A DNA stretch of 30,269 nt from Patescibacteria group bacterium UBA1875 (GCA_002338125.1 DDHN01000008.1:49255-79523), one strand, 5' to 3'; shown: positions 23,327-30,269, numbered from the stretch's first letter. Numbers and translations are program-made. Notes: generated from the letters alone by a model not told the origin.

Positions 23327-24135
23327 TGTTAGGTGTGTATTTAAGACTATTAAAGGATAAATGGAAATCGTTGTTAATTTATATTGCTTCCGCTACGGCT
23401 TTTATGGAAATGTATATTGCTCTTTATCCAGCCATGAAAGAAACTTTGGAAAGTACTGAAGAATTTCTAAAGGCTTTCCCGAAAGAATTTATGGAGGCTT
23501 TTGGATTTACCCCAGAGATTTTAACCTTTCCCACAGTTGAGTCTTTTATCTCGACAGAAATATTTACATTTATCTGGCCAATAATAGTGATTATCATGGC
23601 GATTGGTTTGGCTAACATTTCTTTCGCTGGTGATATTGCAAACGGGACAATCGAGGTAGTCTTGGCCCAACCAATTTCAAGATTAAAAATGTTTTTAGGA
23701 AGATATCTCGCAGGAGCCACTATTCTAACTGTATTTACTTGGGCTTCGGTGTATGTTGCTATACCTTTGGCTGCAATGCACGGAATCGATTTTAACCCAA
23801 AAGCTTATCTGGTAATGTCTGTTTTAGGAACGTTGTTTGTTCTTTCCATTTATGGAATTGCCGTTTTGGCTTCTAGTATTTTTTCTGAAAGAGGCAAAAC
23901 AATTTTTGTAACTACTGGAATTCTAATAACAATGTATGCAATAAATATTATCTCTGGTCTATATGATAAGCTAGAAAGCTTAAAATATGCCTCGTTTTTT
24001 TACTACTTTAACCCTGGAACTGCCCTAAACGATTTGGGTTACATTGATTATGCCATCTTGGTATTCCTGGCCGTTTTAATACTGACACCCATATTAGGTG
24101 CTTTTTCGTTCAATAAGCGAGACATTGCAACCTAG
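23326..24135 (+). CDS. ABC-2 type transporter permease
   Basis: This 269-aa hydrophobic protein has about six membrane segments, with an extracytoplasmic loop between the first two (residues about 37-80). It carries the ABC-2 feature of a conserved stretch after the second segment, DIANGTIEVVLAQPISRLKMFLGRYLAG, which couples to the ATPase. Only one permease gene is present, so it probably works as a homodimer with the upstream ATPase. GGGAGG before the ATG is a strong ribosome site. The substrate (drug, lipid, peptide or polysaccharide) cannot be predicted. Confidence 0.88.
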   Translation: MLGVYLRLLKDKWKSLLIYIASATAFMEMYIALYPAMKETLESTEEFLKAFPKEFMEAFGFTPEILTFPTVESFISTEIFTFIWPIIVIIMAIGLANISFAGDIANGTIEVVLAQPISRLKMFLGRYLAGATILTVFTWASVYVAIPLAAMHGIDFNPKAYLVMSVLGTLFVLSIYGIAVLASSIFSERGKTIFVTTGILITMYAINIISGLYDKLESLKYASFFYYFNPGTALNDLGYIDYAILVFLAVLILTPILGAFSFNKRDIAT

Positions 24136-24152
24136 TAGGTCTAAAAACTCGA

Positions 24153-24220
24153 TTGACAGCTTAGCCAATTATCGCTATACTATTATTCGTCTAATTTTGG
24201 AGCGTAATTCTCCAAGGAGG
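24153..24220 (+). promoter_or_regulatory. Consensus promoter, leader hairpin and strong ribosome site of the LysM/M23 gene
   Basis: TTGACA (24153-24158), a 17-nt spacer and TATACT (24176-24181) make the best sigma70 promoter in the window. The leader then holds TTGGAG (24197-24202) pairing with CTCCAA (24210-24215) around a 7-nt loop, with AAGGAGG (24214-24220) overlapping the base of the stem. Five bases later, in frame, comes ATT at 24226. No ATG, GTG or TTG is near. Confidence 0.8.
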
Positions 24221-24225
24221 ACAAT

Positions 24226-25521
24226 ATTTTACGCAAATTCAGTCTAAGAGGTTTTAAATTATCGGTTTTAGCTAAGATTGATAAACTAGCGAAAAGAGTC
24301 GGTAAAACAGCTTTAAAAACTAAAGCTGGTTACGAAAATTTAAATATTGAAGAAAAGGTTGGAGAGGCAAGGGCTGCTTCGGTTGAAACATGGAAGCAGC
24401 TTGGGCATAATTTAAGGACAATACTTTTTAAGCCGGTTAGGCAAGTTAGCCACTTTGGTCTAATCGCTGTTATTTTAGTAGTACTTTTTTCTGGCATCCC
24501 AGCGCCTCAAACGCTGGAAAAATCAGAAGAAATTCCGGTAGATCCCTTTGGAATGATTAGATCCCAGCGAGCAGCCGATGATAAAGAAATAGACATAACT
24601 GAACTAGAAGCTGTGGCGATGGCGGCTTCTTTCATTGATACCGAAATGGCGAATAAGGTCTATGAGGAAATTGCCAACAATGAGTCAGATTCTCAGATAA
24701 TATTGGCTGGAAATACTATTGCTAATACGTCAGTAATTAGCACCGAAAGTTCAGCGAAAATAGATAAAAAATGGGAAAAATATATTGTTAATTCTGGTGA
24801 TACACTTTCAGGCATCGCTACTAAGTTTGGAGTGACTACTAATTCAATCAAATGGTCCAATTCAAGAATAAAGGATATAGATTCAATAAAGCCAGGTATG
24901 ACGTTATATATTCCAGCTGCAACTGGTATTATTTACAAAGTACAGAAAGGCGATACTATTGACTTAATTGCTGCGAAATACAAGTCTAAGGCTTCATTGA
25001 TAGTTTCCTATAATGATTTATATGGCGAAGATTTAAATGTAGGCCAATCGATATTAATTCCTAATGGGCAAAAAGAAGAGCCTAAACCCACGCCAACGAC
25101 TAGGGTAGCCTCAACCTCTAGTTCTAGTTCTCGGTATGGTAGCTCCACATATATTGCTAGAACAGGTACTTTCAGGTTTCCAACCTTGGTTGGTAGAAAC
25201 GGTTACTATAACGGTTATCACTGGTGGGCTATCGATATTCCTAATAATATCGGGACTCCGATATATGCTGCTGACTCTGGACGGATTGTTGAGGCTAGGT
25301 ATGGTTGGAACGGCGGTTATGGTAACACAATATTAATAAACCATGGTGACGGCTTTCAGACTCGATATGCACATATGACGACATTAAAAATATTAGGTGG
25401 TTATGTTCGAAAAGGCCAGGTTATCGGATATATGGGATCTACCGGACGTTCGACTGGTTCTCATCTTCACTTTGAAGTTATCAGAAACGGTTCTAGAACA
25501 AACCCAATATATTATTTCTGA
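24226..25521 (+). CDS. LysM-LysM-M23 cell-wall peptidase, probable ATT start
   Basis: The open frame runs from the stop at 24205-24207 with no ATG, GTG or TTG until ATG 24553. That ATG has no ribosome site and would remove the membrane anchor. ATT at 24226 sits 5 nt after AAGGAGG below a strong promoter, giving 431 aa. Order: a basic cytoplasmic tail of about 75 residues, a membrane helix at 77-92, two LysM domains at about 186-230 (YIVNSGDTLSGIATKFGV) and 236-280 (YKVQKGDTIDLIAAKYKS), a Ser/Thr linker, and M23 at about 325-431. His383 (RYAHM) and the HLH motif (His413, His415) are kept, but the first metal site reads HWWAID (H-x4-D, His332/Asp337) rather than the usual H-x3-D. It may bind peptidoglycan and cut peptide cross-links, or be an inactive activator. 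Confidence 0.82.
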   Translation: MLRKFSLRGFKLSVLAKIDKLAKRVGKTALKTKAGYENLNIEEKVGEARAASVETWKQLGHNLRTILFKPVRQVSHFGLIAVILVVLFSGIPAPQTLEKSEEIPVDPFGMIRSQRAADDKEIDITELEAVAMAASFIDTEMANKVYEEIANNESDSQIILAGNTIANTSVISTESSAKIDKKWEKYIVNSGDTLSGIATKFGVTTNSIKWSNSRIKDIDSIKPGMTLYIPAATGIIYKVQKGDTIDLIAAKYKSKASLIVSYNDLYGEDLNVGQSILIPNGQKEEPKPTPTTRVASTSSSSSRYGSSTYIARTGTFRFPTLVGRNGYYNGYHWWAIDIPNNIGTPIYAADSGRIVEARYGWNGGYGNTILINHGDGFQTRYAHMTTLKILGGYVRKGQVIGYMGSTGRSTGSHLHFEVIRNGSRTNPIYYF

Positions 25522-25528
25522 TTTTCTT

Positions 25529-25537
25529 TGATATACT
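25529..25537 (+). promoter_or_regulatory. Extended -10 promoter of obg (leaderless)
   Basis: TGATATACT is an extended -10. It ends 6 nt before the ATG at 25544, with no Shine-Dalgarno sequence. Confidence 0.6.
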
Positions 25538-25543
25538 ATACTC

Positions 25544-26824
25544 ATGTTTTGTGATAAAGCGGAAGTTAAAATAAAAGCAGGCAATGGCGGTGATGGTATC
25601 GCTTCTTTTTTACATGAAATATATAAAGAATTTGGGGGCCCGGATGGTGGAGACGGAGGTAAGGGTGGCGATGTAATTTTCTCTGTCGACGATAATCTTA
25701 ATACTCTTTATTATTTCAAGACTCATCATCAACTTTCTGCTGAAAACGGTGAGAGGGGAAAAAGGAAAAAGAGTCACGGTAAAAATGGTAAGGATCTGAT
25801 TGTAAAAGTACCTCGGGGCACAGTAGTTATGGATACGAAAACTGGTAAGGAGATTGTCGATATGTCCGAAGTTAATAAATATATCGTTGCTTATGGTGGA
25901 GAAGGTGGTTATGGTAACGCTCATTTTGTTTCGTCAGTAAGACAAACTCCGAGGGTAGCTGAACTAGGAGAGCCAGGCGAAGAGTTTCTAGTTACCTTAG
26001 AGCTTAAAATGATTGCCGATGTTGGTCTAATCGGTTTGCCCAATGTCGGTAAATCGACCTTTTTATCTGTTGTCTCAGCGGCTAAGCCTAAAATTGCTGA
26101 TTATGAATTTACTACGCTTGTACCAAACTTGGGGGTAATTGAACCTGGTAGCTTTGAGTCCGAAACTGGCTTTATTGCCGCCGATATTCCTGGATTAATA
26201 GAAGGGGCTTCAAAAGGTAGGGGGCTAGGTGACGAGTTTCTACGCCATATTGAAAGAACAAAAATATTAGTTCATTTTCTGGATGCTACTCATGAAGATC
26301 TTCGGAGCGATTATCTAGTAATAAGGAAAGAATTAAAAGATTATGTAGCCGATTTAACCGACAAAGCAGAAATAGTAGTAATTAACAAAATTGACGCAAT
26401 AAGTCCTGAGGAATTAAAAATTAAAATGTCCAAAGCCCAAACAGTAGTTAAAAGTAAGATTTTAACAATTTCTGCCGCAGCCCATAAAAATATCCCTAGT
26501 TTAATTCACGAGATAGAAACGAAACTAAAAAAGACCAAAAGATCGACAAGATCAAAGATAGAAAAGGCTAAAAGTATCAAGGAGTTTACTTTAAAGGATG
26601 TAAAGGGCTACAATCTTTTTGAAATCGAGAAACAAAAAAATTATTATAAAATAACTGGTCATAAAATCGAAAAATTCGCTGTCAGGACAGACTTTTCAGA
26701 TAAGTATGCTTTTACGCGATTTAAAGATATCATCAAGAAAACTGGGATCGAAAAAGAACTACGGCGTCAGGGGGCAGAGAAAGGCGACAAAATTATCGTT
26801 GCTGGTAAGGAATTTAAATTATAG
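25544..26824 (+). CDS. obgE: GTPase Obg/CgtA
   Basis: This 426-aa ribosome-associated GTPase has a glycine-rich Obg fold at residues 1-157 (AGNGGDGIASFLHE, GGPDGGDGGKGGDV) and a G domain with G1 GLPNVGKST, the switch TTLVPNLG, G3 DIPGLIEGAS, G4 NKID and a G5-like SAAA. The C-terminal OCT domain ends KGDKIIVAGKEFKL. Obg acts in 50S assembly and stress control. The ATG at 25544 follows an extended -10 by 6 nt, so the message is likely leaderless. It begins an operon with a small hypothetical gene, prmC and secreted proteins. Confidence 0.96.
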   Translation: MFCDKAEVKIKAGNGGDGIASFLHEIYKEFGGPDGGDGGKGGDVIFSVDDNLNTLYYFKTHHQLSAENGERGKRKKSHGKNGKDLIVKVPRGTVVMDTKTGKEIVDMSEVNKYIVAYGGEGGYGNAHFVSSVRQTPRVAELGEPGEEFLVTLELKMIADVGLIGLPNVGKSTFLSVVSAAKPKIADYEFTTLVPNLGVIEPGSFESETGFIAADIPGLIEGASKGRGLGDEFLRHIERTKILVHFLDATHEDLRSDYLVIRKELKDYVADLTDKAEIVVINKIDAISPEELKIKMSKAQTVVKSKILTISAAAHKNIPSLIHEIETKLKKTKRSTRSKIEKAKSIKEFTLKDVKGYNLFEIEKQKNYYKITGHKIEKFAVRTDFSDKYAFTRFKDIIKKTGIEKELRRQGAEKGDKIIVAGKEFKL

Positions 26825-26831
26825 GAGAAAG

Positions 26832-27173
26832 ATGAAAGAAAATTATTCATATATGCCTACTCCGGAAGATAGTTCTACCAGGCAAAGCATCGAATTTTTT
26901 AGCTCAAAAGAAAATGCTCTCGAAGCAATGAGGGCTAACCCTGATATGATAGCTCTTTTTTTTGAACCAGATAAAAATTCAAAAATTTCTATTGGTAAAA
27001 ATCCTGTTTTTAACCTTAATCTACCTAGCCATTTAGGGAATTGGCCCCGGCCAGTTTATGAGATATTTGACAGTGGACTTGGTGGTCCGATTGGTTACAC
27101 TATCAGCAAAAATATTGATATCTCTTTAATACAAAACTATGAACACTCCGAAGAATTTAAAAGAGCTTCTTAA
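26832..27173 (+). CDS. Hypothetical protein, 113 aa
   Basis: The family is not recognised. The frame is open further upstream inside obg, but TAGGAGAAAG gives a clear ribosome site 5 nt before ATG 26832, which is taken as the start. It encodes a soluble protein with an N-terminal stretch EFFSSKENALEAMRANPDMIALFFEPDKN and later GNWPRPVYEIFDSGLGGP. No signal or membrane segment is seen. The 3' end overlaps prmC by 35 bp, so it belongs to the obg-prmC operon. Confidence 0.75.
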   Translation: MKENYSYMPTPEDSSTRQSIEFFSSKENALEAMRANPDMIALFFEPDKNSKISIGKNPVFNLNLPSHLGNWPRPVYEIFDSGLGGPIGYTISKNIDISLIQNYEHSEEFKRAS

Positions 27174-28017
27174 TTGGGCTACAAAAGAGCTTAAAAGAGC
27201 AGATGTTACCGAGCCGGAGTCGTCGGCAGTTGTTCTGCTTTGCGGCGTATTAGGTCTTTCTCGAAGCAAGCTATTTAGCAACCTTGAAAGAAAACTAACG
27301 CTTGCTCAAAAACAGAAATACTTTGAATATCTCAAAAGACGCAAGAACCACGAATCAGTTTGGCATATTTTAGGCTATGTGTACTTTTGGGGATTAGAAT
27401 TTCAGATTTCAGGTGATGTCTTGATCCCTCGACCAGAGACCGAAATGTTGGTAGAAAATGTTATCAACTTTGTTTTAGGATTAAATTTAGATGACAAGAA
27501 AATTGAAATCCTTGATATCGGAACCGGTTCTGGGGCAATTGCAGTCACTTTGGCGGTGGAGCTCCCAGAGGCAAAGATTTTGGCCAGTGACGTCTCAAGC
27601 CTGGCTTTGAAGATAGCAAAAAAGAACGCAAAATATAATAGAGTTTATAATATCTCTTTCAAAGAATCGGATTTGTTTGAAAGGATTGATGGTGAATTTG
27701 ACATAATAACAGCTAATCTGCCCTACATCCCTTCAAAGGAATTAGAGAGTCTAGCTTTTGAAATCCACCACTATGAGCCAAAAATTGCTCTTGATGGTGG
27801 TAGGGATGGACTAGATATTTATAGACGTTTTTTTAAGGGGATCCCAAAACATATTAAGAACAAGGGTGCTATCTTTGTAGAGATTGGCGAGAACCAAGGT
27901 AATGCAATACGGCAGCTAGCTAATAAAAATTTACCAAATTTTGATTGCCAGATACTTACTGATTTTGCAAATATAGACAGAATCGCTATAATAAAAGCAG
28001 GAGGTAAAAATGAATAA
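27139..28017 (+). CDS. prmC: Release factor glutamine methyltransferase PrmC (HemK)
   Basis: This 292-aa enzyme methylates the glutamine of the GGQ motif in release factors 1 and 2. An N-terminal helical domain (to about residue 85) precedes the SAM-dependent methyltransferase fold: DVLIPRPETEMLVE, ILDIGTGSGAIAVTLA and the substrate motif NLPYIP, where the usual NPPY has Leu in second place. EPKIALDGGRDGLDIYRRF completes the family pattern. It overlaps both neighbours, the hypothetical gene by 35 bp and the next gene by 8 bp. Confidence 0.93.
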   Translation: MNTPKNLKELLNWATKELKRADVTEPESSAVVLLCGVLGLSRSKLFSNLERKLTLAQKQKYFEYLKRRKNHESVWHILGYVYFWGLEFQISGDVLIPRPETEMLVENVINFVLGLNLDDKKIEILDIGTGSGAIAVTLAVELPEAKILASDVSSLALKIAKKNAKYNRVYNISFKESDLFERIDGEFDIITANLPYIPSKELESLAFEIHHYEPKIALDGGRDGLDIYRRFFKGIPKHIKNKGAIFVEIGENQGNAIRQLANKNLPNFDCQILTDFANIDRIAIIKAGGKNE

Positions 28018-28753
28018 AAAATTATTATTAATTCCGGCTTTTGTCATGATCCTTGCTCTCGTTCCGGCTTCTTCTTCCGCTTTAAAAAGTCAGGCGAGGG
28101 TTCAGGTAGTGCCAGAAACAGAGGAGCAAGAGACTCCTCCTGAGGGAACAAATCTTAATAACGGCGTTAAAGCTCAGGTCAGTGAAGATGAAGAGATTGA
28201 AGATGTAACAAAAAACAAAGAAGAAAAAATCGAAAGAATAGCCCAAAAGGCTCTACATGCTATCGATAGTGCAATCAGAAGGTATGAAAGAGTAAGGCTC
28301 CAGGTTGAAAAAAGTAGTCTTGAAGAAGGTCAAAAGGAACAGGTTCTTGCTACTGTTGAAGCTCAAATACAAAGTATGAACACACTTCGTAACCAAGTGA
28401 AGATAGCAGAAACAGCCGAAGAAGTTAAAAACGTGATGACTCAACTTCAAACTAAATTTCGATATAGTCTAGGGCTTGTCCGACAGGCTGTAAAGGGTGT
28501 ATATGAAGATCGACTTGAAAATATCTCAGAAAAAATTAATTTGGTTTATGAAAAAATAGCTTCAAAGGTATCTGAATTATCCGAAAGCGATAGCAAGGAT
28601 GAGTTAATGGCCTTGCTTGCCGAGGCAAGAATCCTAATTGACAGTGCCGATGCGAAACTCGAAAGTGGTGACTTAGAAGGGGCAGCCAGTGATTATCAAA
28701 GTGCCCATTCTACACTTCATGAAATTGTCGTAATCTTGAATGAGGGGGTGTAA
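28010..28753 (+). CDS. Secreted coiled-coil protein, DUF5667-like
   Basis: This 247-aa protein begins with a signal peptide (KKLLLIPAFVMILALVPASSSA), a Pro/Glu-rich spacer and then long amphipathic helices from about residue 65 to the end, with repeated Ile/Leu/Ala heptad-like spacing (IDSAIRRYERVRLQVEKSSL, LLAEARILIDSADAKLESGD). This resembles DUF5667-type exported proteins of Patescibacteria; function unknown. It overlaps prmC by 8 bp with AGGAGG before the ATG, and two small membrane proteins follow without gaps, which suggests a joint envelope role. Confidence 0.75.
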   Translation: MNKKLLLIPAFVMILALVPASSSALKSQARVQVVPETEEQETPPEGTNLNNGVKAQVSEDEEIEDVTKNKEEKIERIAQKALHAIDSAIRRYERVRLQVEKSSLEEGQKEQVLATVEAQIQSMNTLRNQVKIAETAEEVKNVMTQLQTKFRYSLGLVRQAVKGVYEDRLENISEKINLVYEKIASKVSELSESDSKDELMALLAEARILIDSADAKLESGDLEGAASDYQSAHSTLHEIVVILNEGV

Positions 28754-29017
28754 ATGAAAAAACTTACTAAAAAACAAGAATGGGGAATCGTTATAGCAGT
28801 TTGTATTGTCATTGCCCTAGTAGTTGGTGTAACCTATTATCTGCTGACATTAGATTCTGTTACCATGAATACAACCCAGGAGACAAATACAGAAGTTCAG
28901 GAGGGTCAAGAACTTAAAGAGATCGAAAGTGATTTAGAGAGCTTGGATGATCTAGATTTTTCAGAACTTGATGCAATTGAAAAAGATCTTAACAGTACCG
29001 ATCTTTCGGAGCTTTAA
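28754..29017 (+). CDS. Small one-pass membrane protein with an acidic tail, 87 aa
   Basis: The N-terminus is short and basic (MKKLTKKQEWG), followed by a membrane helix at about 12-32 (IVIAVCIVIALVVGVTYYLL) and a roughly 55-residue tail rich in Asp, Glu, Ser and Thr (ESDLESLDDLDFSELDAIEK). No enzyme motif is seen. The ATG directly follows the TAA of the previous gene, with GGGGG upstream as a possible ribosome site. It may interact electrostatically with the neighbouring secreted coiled-coil protein. Confidence 0.75.
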   Translation: MKKLTKKQEWGIVIAVCIVIALVVGVTYYLLTLDSVTMNTTQETNTEVQEGQELKEIESDLESLDDLDFSELDAIEKDLNSTDLSEL

Positions 29018-29146
29018 GTGACAAATAAAGAGAGAAATAGCTCTGTACTTACTGGCTTCAAGTATGGTTTTGGGTTTTGGCTAGCAGGGCTAGCGATTTG
29101 GCTGATAGTGTTGGCTGTTATAGTATTGATATCTTACTTTTTATAG
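29018..29146 (+). CDS. Small membrane protein, 42 aa
   Basis: A GTG starting at the base after the previous stop codon opens a 42-residue frame: a polar head (VTNKERNSSVLTGFKYGFG) and one long hydrophobic helix (LAGLAIWLIVLAVIVLISYF). The zero-base junction with the preceding membrane-protein gene suggests coupled translation. No family is recognised. It may be a small subunit or regulator of the envelope proteins encoded just upstream. Confidence 0.55.
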   Translation: MTNKERNSSVLTGFKYGFGFWLAGLAIWLIVLAVIVLISYFL

Positions 29147-29223
29147 GAAAATTGGGTTTTAAGCGTTTGATGATTTTAGCGCTCTTTTAGTGTGAAACTA
29201 ATTATTATTGCACGGTATACAAC

Positions 29224-29278
29224 TTGTGTTCGAAGGTAATTCTCTGTACAATTTATGTATCTTGGCGGTTGTTAAAAT
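29224..29278 (+). promoter_or_regulatory. Promoter region of tRNA-Ala
   Basis: TTGTGT (29224-29229), 17 nt and TACAAT (29247-29252) make a plausible promoter. A second -10-like TAAAAT (29273-29278) lies 14 nt before the tRNA. The rest of the gap 29147-29292 shows no reading frame or clear terminator. Confidence 0.5.
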
Positions 29279-29292
29279 TAAACTATTTACAA

Positions 29293-29369
29293 GGGGTATT
29301 AGCTCAGTTGGCTAGAGCGCTTCGCTGGCAGCGAAGAGGTCAGCGGTTCGAATCCGCTATACTCCACCA
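29293..29369 (+). tRNA. tRNA-Ala (anticodon GGC)
   Basis: The 77-nt cloverleaf is complete. The acceptor stem GGGGTAT pairs with ATACTCC and includes the G3-U70 wobble that identifies alanine tRNAs. The D arm is GCTC...GAGC, the anticodon arm CTTCG-CTGGCAG-CGAAG with GGC at the anticodon, and the T arm AGCGG-TTCGAAT-CCGCT. A CCA end is encoded. It reads GCC and, by wobble, GCU codons. Confidence 0.97.
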
Positions 29370-29377
29370 GAGTTATT

Positions 29378-29974
29378 ATGAAAAAGCAACTTGATGTTCC
29401 ATATTTATCTCAGTTTGATGATATTTCTGATGTTGAATGGCAATCTCGAGCTTGTGGCATAACTTGTCTTGTGATGGTGTTGTCATTTTTTGAAGGAAAG
29501 TCTAGGCCAATAGAAAACTTGATTGAACTCGGGACAAAACTTGGAGCATATAACGGAAATTATGATTGGTATGATAGCGGTCTCTGCTCGATTGCTAATG
29601 AGCTTGGCTTTAAGGCTTTTAGGAGGAGATGGGAACTCTCGAAGGCTGACACAGCTACCTTTAATAACGAAGGCAGGAATAAGAAGGACAACGATTTATA
29701 TAATTCCCAAGCTTTAAAAGAGGGAATTTTTACATTAGTAGAAACATTAAGACTGGGTTCGCCAATTATCGTACCGGTTAGTAAGAATTTTGATGAACAT
29801 CACAAGGGCCATGATATAGTGTTGACTGGCTATGAAAAAGATGGCGAAAAATTATTAGGCTTTTTTTATAATGACCCTAATAGTCGAGGTAAGAGAATAA
29901 AAAATGAGTTTGTGAGTATTGATAAATTCCTGGAACACTGGAAAAAAAGAGGCATTTTTGTTATAAATAACTAA
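29378..29974 (+). CDS. C39-like cysteine peptidase family protein, cytoplasmic
   Basis: This 198-aa protein has the papain-like C39 layout: the oxyanion glutamine Gln22 and catalytic Cys26 in WQSRACGITCLVMVLSFF, His145 in GHDIVLTGY and Asp166 in FYNDPN. Unlike bacteriocin-processing C39 domains it is not fused to an ABC transporter, and it has no signal peptide, so it should act in the cytoplasm or at the membrane surface. It begins 8 nt after the tRNA-Ala and is followed by leuS 3 nt later. No peptide substrate gene is adjacent; the target is unknown. Confidence 0.78.
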   Translation: MKKQLDVPYLSQFDDISDVEWQSRACGITCLVMVLSFFEGKSRPIENLIELGTKLGAYNGNYDWYDSGLCSIANELGFKAFRRRWELSKADTATFNNEGRNKKDNDLYNSQALKEGIFTLVETLRLGSPIIVPVSKNFDEHHKGHDIVLTGYEKDGEKLLGFFYNDPNSRGKRIKNEFVSIDKFLEHWKKRGIFVINN

Positions 29975-29977
29975 CCT

Positions 29978-30269
29978 ATGAATAGCTATAACCATAAAAA
30001 AATAGAAAAAAAATGGCAAGACATTTGGGATAAGACAAATATATATAGTACCCCAAACGATTCGAGGAAAGAAAATTATTATACTCTTGTAATGTACCCT
30101 TATCCTTCTGGGGATCTACATCTTGGGCATTGGTATAATTTTTCTGGTGGTGATTTCTATGCTAGATATATGCGGATGAAGGGGTTTAATGTATTAAATC
30201 CAATGGGATTTGACTCTTTTGGTCTTCCGGCCGAAAATGCCGCTATCAAAAGAAATATTCATCCTAAAA
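29978..30269 (+). CDS. leuS: Leucyl-tRNA synthetase, N-terminal part (cut by the window end)
   Basis: ATG at 29978 opens a frame that runs off the window; 97 residues are visible. They include the class I signature GDLHLGHWYNFSGGD (HLGH = HIGH motif) and NPMGFDSFGLPAENAAIK, typical of LeuRS, after the usual N-terminal KKIEKKWQDIWDK. The enzyme charges tRNA-Leu. It lies 3 bp after the C39-like gene. Confidence 0.95.
   Translation, partial: MNSYNHKKIEKKWQDIWDKTNIYSTPNDSRKENYYTLVMYPYPSGDLHLGHWYNFSGGDFYARYMRMKGFNVLNPMGFDSFGLPAENAAIKRNIHPK

Noticed and set aside
26706..26831. Upstream extension of the 113-aa hypothetical gene into obg
   Set aside because: TAGGAG before ATG 26832 is a clear ribosome site; the extra part lies over the conserved OCT domain of obg.
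1..30269. CRISPR array, insertion sequence or prophage
   Set aside because: No spaced direct-repeat array, transposase, integrase or phage structural cluster was seen; the baseplate-J-like domain belongs to a cellular one-pass membrane protein.
1..30269. UGA read as an amino acid
   Set aside because: TGA ends several genes in ATGA overlaps (for example at 1217, 5961 and 12951), so the standard code applies.

Overview
The window is about 30.3 kb of AT-rich bacterial chromosome. Every convincing gene lies on the + strand and genes are packed tightly, with many ATGA or TAATG overlaps. The content points to a small-genome bacterium of the Candidate Phyla Radiation (Patescibacteria). Signs are compact aminoacyl-tRNA synthetases, an FtsA/PilM-like protein beside a membrane protein with a baseplate-J-like ectodomain, a CvpA-CAP fusion, a G5-RlpA-like wall protein, a DUF5667-like secreted protein and many small anchored proteins. 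The phylum assignment is inference from gene style. UGA behaves as a stop throughout, which argues against the UGA=Gly lineages.

Layout. 1-1464: end of a 2-oxoacid:ferredoxin oxidoreductase operon (beta, gamma, ferredoxin-like delta). 1509-3620: PcrA/UvrD helicase. 3671-4816: G5/RlpA-like envelope protein. 4858-10098: housekeeping run of rsmA, acylphosphatase, rsmI, metG, a hypothetical gene, an EamA-like transporter and tatD. 10122-11084: anchored SH3b protein. 11099-13033: self-contained Fe-S operon made of a palindromic operator, a Phd/YefM-like gene, iscS, iscU, a 16-residue micro-ORF and a perfect terminator. 13082-15739: CvpA-CAP fusion, a DUF218 protein and mnmA. 15777-16284: compositionally distinct island with an extended -10 promoter, a hairpin, a basic 102-aa orphan protein and a four-way-junction (cloverleaf) structure. 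16317-18023: shortened alaS. 18095-22407: PilM/FtsA-like protein, baseplate-J-like membrane protein, ruvX and mltG. 22436-24135: ABC exporter pair. 24226-25521: LysM/M23 protein that appears to start at ATT. 25544-28017: obg, a hypothetical gene and prmC. 28010-29146: three small secreted or anchored proteins. 29293-29369: tRNA-Ala(GGC). 29378-29974: C39-like peptidase. 29978 to the end: 5' part of leuS.

Two signals run across the window. First, at least seven genes have a -10 hexamer ending only 6-8 nt before the start codon and no Shine-Dalgarno sequence, so they are probably leaderless. Genes inside operons, or with a longer leader, often use AGGAGG-type sites instead. Second, cell-wall and envelope genes (RlpA-like, SH3b, CAP, DUF218, MltG, LysM/M23, DUF5667-like) alternate with translation genes (rsmA, rsmI, metG, alaS, leuS, mnmA, prmC, obg, ruvX).

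The strongest candidates for something undescribed are the cloverleaf island (15777-16284) and the Phd-iscS-iscU-micropeptide operon (11099-13033).
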